Below, in pieces: positions 1 to 11,699 of a stretch of DNA of 64,000 nucleotides. Origin of the DNA: Typhlomys cinereus (Eukaryota; Chordata; Mammalia; Rodentia; Platacanthomyidae); the NCBI GenBank assembly GCA_023101885.1, contig JALPQD010000246.1, positions 558,001 through 622,000 on the forward strand. Direction: 5' to 3'. Every line of letters starts with the position of its first letter. The stretch's first letter is position 1. Made by a program: the position numbers and the translations under genes. Below the pieces are notes generated by a model. It ran no database searches. It was not told the origin of the DNA and saw only the letters and a program-made list of their open reading frames with translations.

Positions 1-2
1 GA

Positions 3-230
3 GCTTGGAGAGACATACTTCAAGTATTGAATGAGCAAAAATGTCAACCCAGGCTGATTTACCCTGCAAAACTATCAGTCATGATCGAGAGAGAAAGAAA
101 AATTTTCCAGCACAAAGACAACTTTAAGGGATACATGGCCACCAAACCAGGCCTTCAAAAACTGCTAGAAATGATACTCAAGCGTGAAGAAAAAAACAGG
201 CATATCCAGGAGAACAGAAGGCAAATATAA
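3..230 (+). CDS. L1-A ORF1p, C-terminal fragment (RNA-binding nucleic-acid chaperone)
   Basis: The frame is open from the window edge to a TAA at 228-230. The translation corresponds to the end of ORF1p, the L1 protein that trimerises, coats L1 RNA and acts as a nucleic-acid chaperone in cytoplasmic RNPs. What is visible is the C-terminal domain, rich in Lys/Arg, with the family motif QPRLIYPAKLS and, further on, TKPGLQKLLEMIL. The coiled coil and RRM would lie upstream, outside the window. A matching region occurs in L1-F (29455-29658) and L1-D (26726-26929, minus). ORF2 starts 50 bp downstream, the usual bicistronic L1 arrangement. No start codon belongs to this fragment; the ATG at 32 is out of frame. 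Confidence 0.9.
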   Translation, partial: AWRDILQVLNEQKCQPRLIYPAKLSVMIERERKIFQHKDNFKGYMATKPGLQKLLEMILKREEKNRHIQENRRQI

Positions 231-280
231 CACCATTAAAAGCGAAGCAATATACTTATAAAAGCTACTAAACATAATAA

Positions 281-3200
281 ATGTCTGGAATTAACAATAG
301 TTTCTCCATTATAACACTAAATGTTGATGGACTTAATTCACCGATCAAGAGACACAGATTACAAACTTGGATTAAAAATCACAATCCATCAATCTGTTGC
401 CTGCAGGAAACCCATCTCACCACAAAAGATAGGCATGCTCTAAAAATAAAAGGCTGGTCAACAATTCTACAAGCAAATGGAAGCAGAAAACAGGCAGGGG
501 TAGCCATTATGTTATCAGACAAAGTGGATTTCAAACCAAAAAAAATTATAAGAGACACGGATGGATACTACATTTTAGTCACAGGTACAATTCACCAGGA
601 AGATTTCACAATACTGAACATATATGCACCCAATACGGGCCCCTCCACATTCATTAAGAAAACCCTACAGTGTCTAAAGCAAGAAATCAACCCCCAAACG
701 ATAATTCTTGGGGACTTCAACACCGCCCTCTCTACATGGGATAGATCAACAGGTCAAAAGCTTAACAGAGACACTTTGGAACTTAATCAAACCCTGAAAG
801 AAATGGACCTCACAGATCTCTATCGAACTTTTCACCCACGCACCAAAGAATACACATTTTTCTCAGCAGCACACGGAACTTTCTCCAAAATAGATCACAT
901 ATTGGGCCACAAAATGAATCTACACATATACAAGAAAGTTGAAATTCTGACCTGTGCCCTATCAGACCACCACGGCCTAAAGCTGGACATCCACAACACA
1001 TCAAACAAGAGAAAATACACTAACTCCTGGAAACTTAACACTATGATGCTGAATGAGAACTGGATTCAGGAAGAAATTAAAAAGGAAATTCAAGATTTCC
1101 TGAAAGTGAATGATAACGAAAATACAACTTACCAAAATCTCTGGGACACAATGAAAGCTGTTCTAAGAGGTAAGTTCATAGCTCTTAATGCCCACGTCAA
1201 AAAAATGGAAACATCAGAAATAAACAACTTAACAATGCAGCTTAAAGCTTTAAAGAAACTAGAGCAATCTGATCCCAAAAGCAGTAGAAGAGAAGAGATT
1301 AGCAAAATTAGGGGAGAAATATCTGAAATCGAGACTAAGAAAACGATAGAAAAAATCAACCAATCAAAAAGCTGGTTCTTTGAAAAAATCAACAAGATTG
1401 ATATACCCCTAGCTAAACTAACCAAAAGCAAGAGAGAGAAAACCCAAATTAACAAAATTAGAAATGAACATGGAGTTATCACTACTGATACCCAAGAAAT
1501 CCAGAGAATTATAACATCATATTTCAAAAACTTATACTCTGTGAAGTTTGACAACACAAAAGAGATGGATGAATTTCTAAGTAAACACAACTTACCTAAA
1601 TTGAATCAGGAAGTTGTGAATTATTTAAATAGTCCTATAACATATAAGGAAATTGAGGAAGTAATCTCGAATCTTCCCACCAAAAAATGTCCTGGACCAG
1701 ATGGATTCAGCACAGAGTTCTACCAGACATTTAAGGAGTTAATAACACCAATACTCCTTAAACTGTTCCATCAAATAGCAAAGGAAGGAACACTACCAAA
1801 TTCCTTCTATGAAGCTAATATCGTTTTAATCCCAAAACCTAATAAAGATTCACTTAAAAAAGAAAACTATAGGCCGATCTCCCTGATGAACACAGATGCA
1901 AAGATTCTCAACAAAGTCTTAGCAAATCGGATTCAACAACATATCAAAAAGATCATTCACGGGGACCAAGTAGGCTTCATCCCCGGCACACAAGGTTGGT
2001 TCAACATACGCAAATCAATAAATGTAATTCATCATGTAAACCAGTCCAAAGTCCAAGACCACATGATACTCTCGATAGATGCAGAAAAAGCTTTTGACAA
2101 GATCCAACAGCCTGTTATGATCAAAACGCTAGAGACAGTAGGAATGGAAGGAACCTTTATCAATATAATAAAAGCTGTATACAACAAGCCCACAGCAAGG
2201 ATTATGCTCAATGGGGAACAATTGGAAGCATTCCCACTTCGATCAGGAACTAGACAAGGCTGTCCACTCTCACCACTTCTATTCAATATTGTACTTGAAG
2301 TCTTAGCTGAAGCCATAAGACAAGAAAGGGACATAAGAGGGATTCAAATCGGCAAGGAAGAAATCAAGCTATCCCTATTTGCAGATGACATGATCTTATA
2401 CCTGAGGGATCCCAAAAACTCCACCAGGAAGCTCCTGGAACTAATTGAGAAGTTCAGCAGGGTGGCAGGATACAAAATAAATGTGCAAAAATCAGAGGCC
2501 TTCCTATATGCCCAGAATGAAAGAAGTGAAAAAGCCTTGAGAGAAACCATACCATTTACTATAACCCCTAAAAAAATGAAATACCTTGGTATAAACCTAA
2601 CCAGGGAGGTAAAAGACCTTTACAATGAAAACTTTAAAACCCTCAAGAAAGAAATTGCAGAAGACACCAGAAGGTGGAAAGACCTCCCTTGCTCCTGGAT
2701 TGGCAGAATCAACATTGTAAAAATGACCATCCTACCAAAGGCAATATACAGATTCAATGCTATACCAATCAAAATCCCAAAGCAATTCTTCAAAGAAGTT
2801 GACCAAATAATCTCAAAGTTCATATGGAGGCACAAAAGACCCAGGATAGCAAAAACAATCCTGAGTAACAAAAACACAGCTGGAGGTATTACCATACCAA
2901 ACCTAAGTCTATACTACAAATCCATAGTTATAAAGACAGCCTGGTACTGGCTCCAAAATAGACACACAGATCAATGGATAAGGATTGAAGACTCAGATAT
3001 AAGCCCACAAAGTTACAGCCATTTGGTCTTTGACAAAGGGGCCCAAAGAATCCAATGGAAAAAGAACAGCATCTTCAACAAATGGTGCTGGCAAAACTGG
3101 ATCTCCACATGCAGAAGATTAAAGCTGGACCCGTACTTGTCACCATGTACAAGACTTAATTCCAAATGGATCAAGGACCTTGATATCAGGCCAGAGACTT

Positions 3201-4105
3201 TAAAAACCATAGTTGAAAGGATAGGGAACTCCCTCGAGCTGATTGGGCTAGGCCAACACTTCCTAAACAGACATCCAATGGCACAGTCACTGCTACCAAC
3301 TCTCAACAGTTGGGATCTTGTGAAATTAAAGAGCTTCTCTTCAGATAAAGAGATTGTCACACGAGCTCAAAGGCAACCCACAGAATGGGAGAAAATCTTC
3401 ACTAACCATATATCTGACAGAGCTCTACTGTCCAGAGTGCACAAAGAACTTAGAAAATTAAACTCCAAGGAAAACACTGGCCCAATTAAAAAATGGGTCC
3501 TGGAACTTCAAAGAAACTTTACCAGAGATGAAATTAAAATGTCTAACAATTATCTTAAAAAATGCTCCACTTCCTTCGCCATCAGGGAAATGCAAATCAA
3601 AACTTCCCTGAGATATCATCTCACCCCCGTCAGGATGGCAAAAATCCACAATACAAACAACCACAAATGCTGGAGAGGATGTGGAGAGAGGGGAACTCTC
3701 CTACATTGTTGGTGGGAATGCAAGCTCATACAGCCACTCTGGCGAGCCGTCTGGAGATTCTTAAAGAAATTAAAGATTGAAATGCCGTATGACCCTGCTA
3801 TCCCACTTTTGGGAATAACCCCCCATGCAGCAGAGGTTCGCCTCGATAGCACAAGCTCGACCATGTTCATAGCAGCACTCTTTACAATAGCAAAGTCATG
3901 GAATCAACCTAAATGTCCAACAGTTGACGAGTGGATAAGGAAACAGTGGTACATCTATACAATGGAGTACTACTCAGCCATCAAAAATGATGAATTACTG
4001 GAATTTGCTGGGAAATGGATGTCATTAGAAAGAATTATATTAAGTGAAGTATCCCAAACCCAGAAAATTAAGCGCCGTATGTACTCCCTAATAGGTGGCT
4101 CCTAG
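281..4105 (+). CDS. L1-A ORF2p: endonuclease / reverse transcriptase, intact
   Basis: Open frame of 1274 codons, the usual ORF2p length. It carries out target-primed reverse transcription: it nicks T-rich target DNA and copies L1 RNA (or SINE and other RNAs in trans). The N-terminal APE-like endonuclease spans about residues 1-239 and shows N14, E43 (in LQETH), the GDFN motif near 145-147, KIDHI near 205 and SDHH near 228-231. The RT domain spans about 440-800, with FADD at D702/D703. The C-terminal Cys-rich motif starts at C1130 and C1134, followed by LLHCWWEC. All the catalytic positions I can place are present. The start ATG (MSGINNSFS) matches the other copies. Intactness suggests a recent insertion that may still be competent, but activity also needs an intact ORF1 and promoter upstream, which cannot be seen. 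Confidence 0.96.
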   Translation: MSGINNSFSIITLNVDGLNSPIKRHRLQTWIKNHNPSICCLQETHLTTKDRHALKIKGWSTILQANGSRKQAGVAIMLSDKVDFKPKKIIRDTDGYYILVTGTIHQEDFTILNIYAPNTGPSTFIKKTLQCLKQEINPQTIILGDFNTALSTWDRSTGQKLNRDTLELNQTLKEMDLTDLYRTFHPRTKEYTFFSAAHGTFSKIDHILGHKMNLHIYKKVEILTCALSDHHGLKLDIHNTSNKRKYTNSWKLNTMMLNENWIQEEIKKEIQDFLKVNDNENTTYQNLWDTMKAVLRGKFIALNAHVKKMETSEINNLTMQLKALKKLEQSDPKSSRREEISKIRGEISEIETKKTIEKINQSKSWFFEKINKIDIPLAKLTKSKREKTQINKIRNEHGVITTDTQEIQRIITSYFKNLYSVKFDNTKEMDEFLSKHNLPKLNQEVVNYLNSPITYKEIEEVISNLPTKKCPGPDGFSTEFYQTFKELITPILLKLFHQIAKEGTLPNSFYEANIVLIPKPNKDSLKKENYRPISLMNTDAKILNKVLANRIQQHIKKIIHGDQVGFIPGTQGWFNIRKSINVIHHVNQSKVQDHMILSIDAEKAFDKIQQPVMIKTLETVGMEGTFINIIKAVYNKPTARIMLNGEQLEAFPLRSGTRQGCPLSPLLFNIVLEVLAEAIRQERDIRGIQIGKEEIKLSLFADDMILYLRDPKNSTRKLLELIEKFSRVAGYKINVQKSEAFLYAQNERSEKALRETIPFTITPKKMKYLGINLTREVKDLYNENFKTLKKEIAEDTRRWKDLPCSWIGRINIVKMTILPKAIYRFNAIPIKIPKQFFKEVDQIISKFIWRHKRPRIAKTILSNKNTAGGITIPNLSLYYKSIVIKTAWYWLQNRHTDQWIRIEDSDISPQSYSHLVFDKGAQRIQWKKNSIFNKWCWQNWISTCRRLKLDPYLSPCTRLNSKWIKDLDIRPETLKTIVERIGNSLELIGLGQHFLNRHPMAQSLLPTLNSWDLVKLKSFSSDKEIVTRAQRQPTEWEKIFTNHISDRALLSRVHKELRKLNSKENTGPIKKWVLELQRNFTRDEIKMSNNYLKKCSTSFAIREMQIKTSLRYHLTPVRMAKIHNTNNHKCWRGCGERGTLLHCWWECKLIQPLWRAVWRFLKKLKIEMPYDPAIPLLGITPHAAEVRLDSTSSTMFIAALFTIAKSWNQPKCPTVDEWIRKQWYIYTMEYYSAIKNDELLEFAGKWMSLERIILSEVSQTQKIKRRMYSLIGGS

Positions 4106-5082
4106 TACCAAACTCACCCAGCCCACATTGAGACACTCAAAAGTAAACCTATGTAACACAGTAATTGCAAGGATTATGAACAAGAGAGATGGGTTAGGAG
4201 GGCCACACCAGAAACAAGGAGAGAGGAGACCATGTTACAGCAGAGAAAATAGGCCTCCATCAAGGTCTGCAAGTAAGTAATGAGAAACCTGGTTAAGTTC
4301 ACAGACGTTCTTTCCTGATCTCACCAGAAGGGGAGGGCATATAGTCTAGCAGATAAAAAGTTATCATTTTGCAAATGGGTGATGGACCCCTCCCTCAGTG
4401 AGGTTTCCTACTCTTATTACATCTACCCTTGAATGTGCTATTACAACAAGACTCCAGTTTAACAGCTTTTTGTCTCTGGCCAGGGGGTGACATACAGTGC
4501 CCAGCAGAATGGAGTGAAGGGAATTGCAGGAGCAGCAAAACTGCAATAGAAAATCAACAAACCACAATCCGGAACTTCAGAGACTCTATATCAATCACAT
4601 AGAACTAGGCCAGCCTAATCTCTCCCCATCCTGGAGCTCAGGGACATTTGCGGAAGAGGGGGCGGTAAGATTGTAAGAGCAAAAGGATGGGAGGAGCAAC
4701 GATTTGCAAGATTCTCAACAATAGTTGGGGCCAAAGCAATCATAATGGGACTTTGCATGCCCTGCGCAATGTCCAGTGCACTGTTGCCCTCATAAAGTCT
4801 AGCATCTGTTAAGGGCACCGAGACCCCTGGAGGCAAGGGATTGACAGCCATAGTAGTGATCTTATGCTTAAGGGGAACAAGAGAAAGGGCTTATGGAAAT
4901 GCCACTGGGTCCTTATATGTCATTGGAGAGGAGGACCCAGTGGAGAGTTAGGCGTACACAATAAAGGACTCTCTGGGAATTGGGGGGGGAGGCACTGGGG
5001 GAAGGGGAGGCAGAGGAGGGGGGAGGGAGGGAACTTGTAAAAAATTTTAAAATGTATAATTAAATTTTTAATAAAAAAAAAA
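4106..5082 (+). other. L1-A 3' UTR with polypurine tract and poly(A)
   Basis: Non-coding tail of L1-A. It contains a segment also found in L1-D, L1-E and L1-F and then a G-rich tract at about 4982-5034 with several runs of four or more G. It ends with AATAAA-type sequence and an A-run. The variant between the ORF2 stop and the tract is the one reading CTCAGTGAGGTTTCC near 4397 (group A). It lacks the ORF2-derived 31-bp segment seen in L1-F. Confidence 0.88.
4981..5035 (+). promoter_or_regulatory. G-rich polypurine tract, possible G-quadruplex
   Basis: Runs of 8, 5, 4, 6 and 3 G separated by short purine spacers. A G-rich 3' UTR tract able to form G-quadruplexes is a known recurrent feature of mammalian L1. 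Formation here is inferred from sequence only. Confidence 0.6.
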
Positions 5083-5610
5083 GATACCGGTGTCTTGCAT
5101 ATCATTGGTCCTCACCATCTATAGGCTCTTACAATCTTACTGCCCCCATTCCACAAGTTTCCCTGAGCTTTAGGATGGGGAGAGATTTGGCTTGCCTGGT
5201 TGCAGGTGATTAATAATGTAGGGTCTCTGGTGTTCTGAATAATGGTTTGTTGTTTTCAGTTTTGCTGTTCCTGCACAGCCCTTGGCTCCATCATGCCTCA
5301 CAGGCACTAGGATCCTTAGAGGCAAGGGACTAACACTCACAATAGTGTTCCCATACTAAAGGAGAGCCCAAGAAAGGGCTCTAGGCAATGCCACTGTGTC
5401 CTTACACCTCACTAGGGTGGAGAACTCAGAGGGAAGTGGCATTCACACAAAAGGATGCTCCAGGGAATGGAAGAGGGGAAAGGGATGAAAGGAAGGGGAA
5501 AAGGATGGAGGGTACAAGGGGGACTGGGGAAGGGTGGATGGAGGAAGGGGACCAGGATACCTATTAAGCTTGTATGATTGGGGAAAAAAATAAAAAAAGA
5601 TACAGGTGTC
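5083..5610 (+). mobile_element. L1-B: old truncated L1 3' end with twin-priming inversion
   Basis: About 5093-5305 reads as reverse-complement L1 3' UTR (compare 4490-4700), and 5306-5598 continues as sense-strand 3' UTR (compare 4818-5080). An inverted 5' part followed by a sense 3' part is the signature of twin priming. The flanks are near-identical 12-mers, GATACCGGTGTC at 5083-5094 and GATACAGGTGTC at 5599-5610, consistent with a diverged target-site duplication. The copy is more diverged than L1-A, whose A-tail abuts its left flank. Confidence 0.8.
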
Positions 5611-6681
5611 AATTTGATGGTTGAGGATTTAAGCTCTGGGTCCATTTTGGTGAATTGATAGTTGAGTTAGGCCCAGAGAGGGCCTGCAGAAGATTGTCTA
5701 GTTGATAGAGAAGGACTAGCCCATGGGTAGATCTAGTTCGCGCACAGGTGAATAAAATAGACAGAGTTGGTTAAGGAAATTGGCGTCCTTCTATATACTT
5801 GGCCAGACACATGCTGGTCTTGCAAGGAAGGCTTGTCCCCTTCTCTCCTGTTATGTAGATTTAATATTTTCATTTCCCTCAACCCTTTGGCGATGGTGCA
5901 TGCTTTCCTGTCAACTGGACTCAGAGCTGTAACTGTACATTGTTAAGACAAAATGAAACCCCTTCTTTCTTTGAGCAGTTTGATGGTGATTTTTATCAGC
6001 AACAATGCAGGCAAAGTGCAACGACATCAACATAAACAAAACACTTGGACTAAATTTATGCCAGACAAAATTAACTAAGTCACAAAATAATCAAAATGGT
6101 CATAATCTGAAAAGAACAGCACTCATTTGCTTCCTCTCTTTGAGAAATGCAATGTGTGATAGATTCTAATAATGTGGCTGTTTATTCCATGATGAATCAT
6201 CATTGACATCTTTACTTGGTTTCTTACAAGTAACTGTGAAGATCTGAAGTGAAATTTTTCCCTAAAGTCATTTCCTGTAGGGGACATGTCACCTTCCCTC
6301 CCCCCATATTCCTAAGAAACAATGGTATATTGCTCACTACTTAACATACTTCCTTGGACTTCGACTGGCTGAAGAATATAGGGTAGAAATACTTGCACAC
6401 CAGATCACGGAATACTGAGGGCAAAATATAATAACTGTCACTTGGTCTGTGATTCAGTGAAGTGGAGTGTCTCTCACCCTTCAAGCAAGCCCAGCTTCCC
6501 ACATCAGTATTGATAGGGAATCCTTGTTTGCCTTGCTTTCATGGGACACTGCATTTTGTGAGTGTGATATCTGTGCTTCCTAACAAAAGCTGTCAAGAGC
6601 ACCGTGAAGATATTTGAGATCTTCTGGTTGTGTCGAATTAAACCACATCAGATCTCAGCAATAATCACTGTTGAGAGATTG
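5611..6681. other. Unassigned DNA with a possible MaLR-like LTR 3' end
   Basis: No gene recognised. About 5870-6000 resembles the 3' end of a rodent MaLR/ORR1-type LTR: a run like 'aaaatgaaacccctt', then a T-rich stretch, then 'atcagcaacaatg'. The 5' part of such an LTR could not be placed. Confidence 0.3.
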
Positions 6682-6760
6682 TACATGGGACCTGGGATCC
6701 AACTCAGGACTTCTTGCTTGCATGGCAGAGTCTTAACCTCTGAACCTTCTTTCCAGCCCC
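6682..6760 (-). mobile_element. B2-related SINE, head fragment
   Basis: On the minus strand it begins GGGGCTGGAAAGAAGG and continues through the tRNA-like head with a Pol III box-B-like stretch. Only about 80 bp remain, so it is truncated. Confidence 0.7.
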
Positions 6761-6761
6761 A

Positions 6762-8104
6762 CTCTACCTCTTTTTTGAACATTATATAAATCAATACCTG
6801 TGTGGCTCTCAGCACGTCAGAGAAAGTCACCTCCTCTAAGTTCAAGTGGTGATCAGTTCTGATGAGAACATTCAAAATCTTCTTTTATAGCTATTTATAA
6901 TACATTGATGAAATTTTGGAAATGATAGTCTGTTGTGGGAAATGTCTTAGTAGGTAATGTGCCTGTATGCAAGCCTGGTGAACTAAGCTCAATCATTCAA
7001 TCACTCTCTCTCCTCTCCATCCTCTTCATTTCTCAATAAATAGGTTAACTAATTAGAATGATAGTCATTATGATAGAAGACATTAGAATTTATTCCTCCT
7101 TTTTGAATGCATGTATATTGAGGAATTCATGCAGCTTTGATTGAGACAAGATTTCCCCCTGTTTCCTGAATTGGTCTAGGCCTCACTGTAAAACACAGAC
7201 TATGCTACAGTCATGTGATTTTTCTGTTGTTGAGATTGGGACGTACTTCACATCTTTCCCTGTCATTCAAACAATTCTTCCTCCTCTCAACAAATCTTAC
7301 TAAGTCAAGGGTCACGAATCAGAATCTATGACATCCTGCTTGCCATAGCTTTCAATGTCATGTTACATAATGAAGGAAATGGAAAATTCAGAGAGACACA
7401 TCACTACTTAATGCAAGGCAATGAAATAGTGTCTAGAAATGCAGCTTTGTGCTTCATTGCAACAGAAAAGAACAATCTCAACAGTTGAAACATTTAAAGG
7501 TGTGAAACTTAAGTTAGTACACAGAGACTCAGCACAAGTGTAAGAAAATGTGAAAACTATTTTCAGTGCAAATGGGACAGTCAAGTTAGATTCATCAAAA
7601 GTATAGGAAATGCAAGTTCTCACAATAAATATTGATAAACTTATAAATGTAACACAGTAATACTAGGAGAAAAGTATAAATGAAAACACTGGAATACTGA
7701 AATCTAAAGGTAGAGTTAAGAAGATATCAAAGACATGACATGTAACAGGAACAATTAACCTGGCATAGGAAATTCCTGTGAAATCATAGATCCTACAGGC
7801 AAGTAAGACAGAATTCTTGATTTTTAATAATGAAACTTTTTTCTCTAATGAGGAATTTGACCCATGACCACCTGGATTTGCTTAGTAAAATGAATTTCAA
7901 TTGTTAAAAATATAGTTCATCGGCATGCATGATATTCATTCAATAATAGATCCAGATTTCTAAATACATGGACCAAAGACACAAAGTCTCAGCATTTGGC
8001 CTTAAGATGCTGCAAGAGAGGTTGTGGAATTACAAACCTGGTCTTTAACACTTTTATATTTGATAGGATGTGTATAGGGCACAAAAGGGACTGGTCCTTT
8101 GCCT
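6762..8104. other. Unassigned AT-rich DNA with a weak tRNA-SINE head
   Basis: About 6935-7055 resembles the head of a B3/B2-like SINE ('gtcttagtaggtaatgtgcc', then 'gagctcaatc'-like sequence). The rest shows no recognisable gene or repeat. Confidence 0.35.
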
Positions 8105-8362
8105 AAGAAAACTTGCACTATGGGGATGGAGAGATGGCTAAGAGGTTAAGACTCTGCTTCACAAGTGCAAAGTCCTGAGCTCAGATCCCAGATCCCATGT
8201 AAAAGCACTAGGCAGGAACAGCAGCAACCTGCACTTCCAGCCCTGGTGGGCAGAGCCTGGGAAATTACAAAGGGAAGTAAAAAGGCAGTAGAAACAATCC
8301 AGGATGATTTTCTAAGTCACCCTTGGGGCTTCACAGGGACACACAGTGCCCTCTGATACACA

Positions 8363-8402
<40 letters not shown>

Positions 8403-8466
8403 CACACACGCATACATATACACACACATACAGAATGAATAAATAATTTTTTATAAAAGAAATCTT
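8105..8466 (+). mobile_element. B2-related SINE with (CA)n tail, with TSD
   Basis: Head at 8122 (ggggatggagagatggc) with tRNA-like Pol III A and B boxes, then the family body (ccagccctggtgggcagagcc) and a CA-rich tail. Flanking AAGAAAACTT (8105-8114) and AAGAAATCTT (8457-8466) match at 9 of 10 positions and are read as target-site duplications. Confidence 0.85.
8359..8432 (+). repeat. (CA)n microsatellite in SINE tail
   Basis: Mostly CA dinucleotides with a few CG and TA interruptions, at the 3' end of the SINE. Confidence 0.9.
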
Positions 8467-9053
8467 ATAGTAAGCTAATTTTTAGAAGATTAAGTTTAAA
8501 TATCCATTTTCCAAAGTTAAGATAACATTTCTATAAATTTCATTTCTTATTTAAATTTTCAATCCATTTGGCTTTCTATGAAAATATATTGTATAATCAC
8601 AAAGTGTGGAGTTATATTTACTGTAAAACTGCATGCATTATGCTTACAGATAACCCCTTTATTATTGGAATATAAACTACTAAACCATTACACCATATGT
8701 AAAAGAATCATTTCATACAAAAGTGTGATATAAGCATCTATGCTATGGTTTATATAAAAAGGAAGGTGAGGGGTTGAAATGGGTGCCGGAAGCTTCCAAG
8801 GATGCATGTCAACATAGTTTTATTACAATTTAGAGTGAAATAAAAGAGTGTGCAGATTAACATATCCAATTAATATAGAAAGCTTGTATTTATTCAACTC
8901 TGGAGCACGGATTCCAGGATACAATCTCCTTATTACAAAATGAACAAGTTGTTCTTTAATAGAAATATTACAGTTCTTTAATAGAAATATTTAAATTGAT
9001 CCAATAATTTGTAGACAGTTACACAAAACTTCCTGTTATCAGAAATACTGTAT
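8467..9053. other. Unassigned AT-rich DNA
   Basis: No gene or known repeat recognised. A perfect 20-bp tandem duplication with a 22-bp period (gttctttaatagaaatatt) lies at 8951-8992. Confidence 0.5.
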
Positions 9054-9470
9054 CTTGGGGTTAGAGAGATACCTCAACAGATAGAACGACCAGAGTTCAG
9101 ATCTCCAACATTTATGTAAGTGCCAGATGGGTATGGAAGCCCGCCAGTAATCCTAAGACTAATCCCTGATGGGATCTCCAGAAGAAGCCACCCAGCTAGA
9201 CTCTCTAAGCTGATGGTTGGATTTATGACAGAATCTTTCTCAATATGCATTGTGGAAAAAGTCCGAGGAAGGCAACTGATGCCAACTTTTGGTTGGCATG
9301 ATTATGCACATGCCTACACATGCGCATATGTGTGTGCTTAAACACATGCATTCATACAAATGCATATGAACATGTATGTCATGTGTGTCCTCATACATGC
9401 ACTCACTCATTTATGCACACTACACACTCATGTACATGTATATGTACATGAGCAAAAGTGGGGGATAAAG
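9054..9470 (+). mobile_element. B3-like SINE, diverged
   Basis: tRNA-like head (ggggttagagagatacctca), a middle matching the B3 body with 'cagctagactctctaagctgatgg', and a 3' end with 'tgatgccaacttttggttgg' followed by CA/TG-rich tail sequence. Confidence 0.55.
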
Positions 9471-10441
9471 AATTTCTGAATCTTGTCAGAAGTAAGAATG
9501 TGCCTACATCTATCCACACATTCAAGTTCTGTCCACAGGAGCAAGCAAACCTCAGGGTTTTTGGCTTCTATCTATTGTGGTAATTACATCTCTTCCCAAA
9601 CATCTCAGTTAGTACTTTTTAAGATTGTGTACTTTGGTCAGGACTGATTGTTGGTAACTGTAATCATTACATTTCAGATGAATTCAAGCCAGGAAGACCA
9701 CTATGAATTCAAAGTCAGCTGAAACTCTGCTGGAATTCCAGGCTAGCCTGGAATATCAAGTAAATTCTTGGCTGAAAAAGTTTTTTTTAAAAATGTCACA
9801 ATCCAATATTTAGCACAGCCCTCTCTCCATTCTTTTCTGTAATGTCACACTGCCTTCTAATCTTCCCAAATGTTTTCCTTCATTGCATTGTAGGATGGGA
9901 CCAGTTGATGTTTATTTTTAGCTTCAGGAAGCACAAATATACTGAACAACATTTGTTTTTCACTTTTATTTTGCTTGTAAATAAAAGGATGCATCCCCTA
10001 TACCCTGATTGGAATGATTCTACACGTGGTTTCTCTTTTAAACATAATGCTTCCTCCTGTATGTAACAACTTCAGTATTTAATAAATGCAGCACTTCTAA
10101 ACAGTTATGTTTTTTTTCTGCTGAGACCTACAGAAACCAAAGTTTTAAGAGGAAGATTTGATAGTTAGAATGAAATAATAAAAATGCTTGAAAGACTTTT
10201 TTGACAGTTAAGATGCAATAATTAGGAAAAACAGTCATCTGACACAATAAATGTCTGAATTATAAGGGTTTGTAAAATCCTGTTCAATTACTATGAAATA
10301 AGAACAGAAATTTTAAGGACTGATTAAATGAAGCCAGAATGGTTGTACTGAGAGACCATCATTTATAATTGGGACAAAGTCTCATGTTGTGCGATACAGT
10401 AGTAAATATGTTATTTTGTACCTACTTTGTTATGCCTATTA
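9471..10441. other. Unassigned DNA with a weak B1-like segment
   Basis: About 9670-9790 contains 'ccaggctagcctgg' and an A/T-rich end, weakly reminiscent of a 7SL-derived SINE. The remainder shows nothing recognisable. Confidence 0.3.
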
Positions 10442-10660
10442 AAAAAAATCAGATTGGGGCTGGAGAGGTGGCTCAGGGGTTAAGCCTCCGCCTTACAGGC
10501 GGAAGGTCCTGAGTTCGGACCCCAGATCCCACGTATACACGCCAGGCGGAAGCGGGGGCGGCCTGCGCTTCTGGTCCTGGTAGGGAGGAGCCTGTAAATC
10601 CCGGGGCAGAAGGAGGTGGAGGCGTCCATGGTGGTTCGCGAGTTCGTCCGTGGTTCTACA

Positions 10661-10717
<57 letters not shown>

Positions 10718-10793
10718 GTGAGCGCGCGTGCACGCACATACACATGCACATGCTCACAGTTGAATAAATAATAATAAATTAAAAAAATCAGAT
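10442..10793 (+). mobile_element. Young CpG-rich B2-related SINE with perfect TSD
   Basis: Body 10456-10780 flanked by perfect 13-bp duplications AAAAAAATCAGAT (10442-10454 and 10781-10793). The head GGGGCTGGAGAGGTGGCTC carries an A-box-like stretch near 10468-10481 and a B-box-like GTTCGGACCCC near 10513-10523, the internal Pol III promoter of tRNA-derived SINEs. Many intact CpGs (for example ccgcctt, ggcggaagcgggggcgg) indicate a recent insertion with little methyl-CpG decay. The tail is (CA)n followed by AATAAATAATAATAAATT. Confidence 0.93.
10657..10757 (+). repeat. (CA)n microsatellite in SINE tail
   Basis: Long CA run followed by a CG/CA-rich mixed stretch, part of the young SINE. Confidence 0.9.
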
Positions 10794-11480
10794 GTTATAA
10801 AAGTAACCACAGACAATGGGTTCCTTTATTTTTTGGTAGGACATTCTTATATATGTTCTATTTTGTGGAGTGTATTTCCTAGATGCTCATTTTAAGACAT
10901 AATATAAGAAAGAAAAAAAGTAGTCCAATTTGGAGCATGTTTAGAAGCATATATCACATATTTATAAGATTATGTGTGAATTTATCTCCTAGAAAAGCCT
11001 ATCATGTTTAGTGACTGGATCAGTTTCTCCTATATGGAAATATAAACAATGTAGAAAGGCAAAGTACTTTTTCTTATGATTCTTAGGAGCACTTTTCCAT
11101 GCAGCAGGAGAATTCATACTGACATTAGGAGCTGAGGTAACACCATATTCGCAGAAAACTGAGGAAGGAGCATAATTTCTGACATGCCATCATGTCAGTA
11201 TGTGAAACTATATCTGTACGTCAAATACATAACCAGCCTGATGTCTTGAACTCACCTGCCCAGTGATGAGTTCCACCTACTGTGGGATTTGTCTTCCCAT
11301 ATTGATTAGGTAATCTCTTACAGGTTAGCTCATGGCATTCTTTAACAACCAGTTCTTTATAGGTGTAACCAAAAACTCAGGCTTCAGCTATGGAGTTGAC
11401 ACAATTGTGTCTAATTGGTAGAAATACTGAAAGAAAGAAAATTGCAATTCACCTGTGAATCAAGCAAGGAAGACTGTTGT
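10794..11480. other. Unassigned DNA
   Basis: No gene, RNA or repeat recognised. Confidence 0.5.
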
Positions 11481-11633
11481 AACATGTCTTAATACATGTA
11501 ACACAATACAATGAGCTATAACATTTCTAATACATGTAATGCAGGACAATGAGCTGTAACATGTTTAATACATGTAATGGAGGAGAATAAGCTATAACAT
11601 GTCTAATACATACAATGCAGGATAATGAGCTAT
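11481..11633 (+). repeat. 38-bp minisatellite, 4 units
   Basis: Four tandem units start at 11481, 11520, 11558 and 11596; the first is 39 bp and the others 38 bp. They share the frame aacatgtctaatacatg ... aatgagctat with a few substitutions each. No spacer/repeat alternation, so it is not a CRISPR. Confidence 0.92.
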
Positions 11634-11699
11634 TAAGGGTGACATCATGTTTTTAAGAAGATCAAAGGTATAGGCAAAGACAGAATGTTATGCGTCAGA

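Larger units (their letters stand above)
1..5082 (+). mobile_element. L1-A: young LINE-1, 5' part outside window
   Basis: Non-LTR retrotransposon entering the window inside ORF1. It consists of the ORF1 C-terminus, a short inter-ORF spacer, a fully open ORF2, a 3' UTR of about 1 kb with a G-rich polypurine tract, and an A-tail at 5073-5082. No stop or frameshift is seen in the visible coding parts, unlike every other L1 here, so this is the youngest or best preserved copy. Its 5' target-site duplication lies outside the window, so full length cannot be shown. Confidence 0.95.

Noticed and set aside
810..3870. Several open frames of 60-150 codons antisense to L1-A ORF2
   Set aside because: They are shadows of the real ORF2 frame, recur antisense in the other L1 copies and show no independent motif.
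11481..11633. Regular repeats considered as a CRISPR-like array
   Set aside because: Units are directly adjacent with no unique spacers, and the context is mammalian: a minisatellite.
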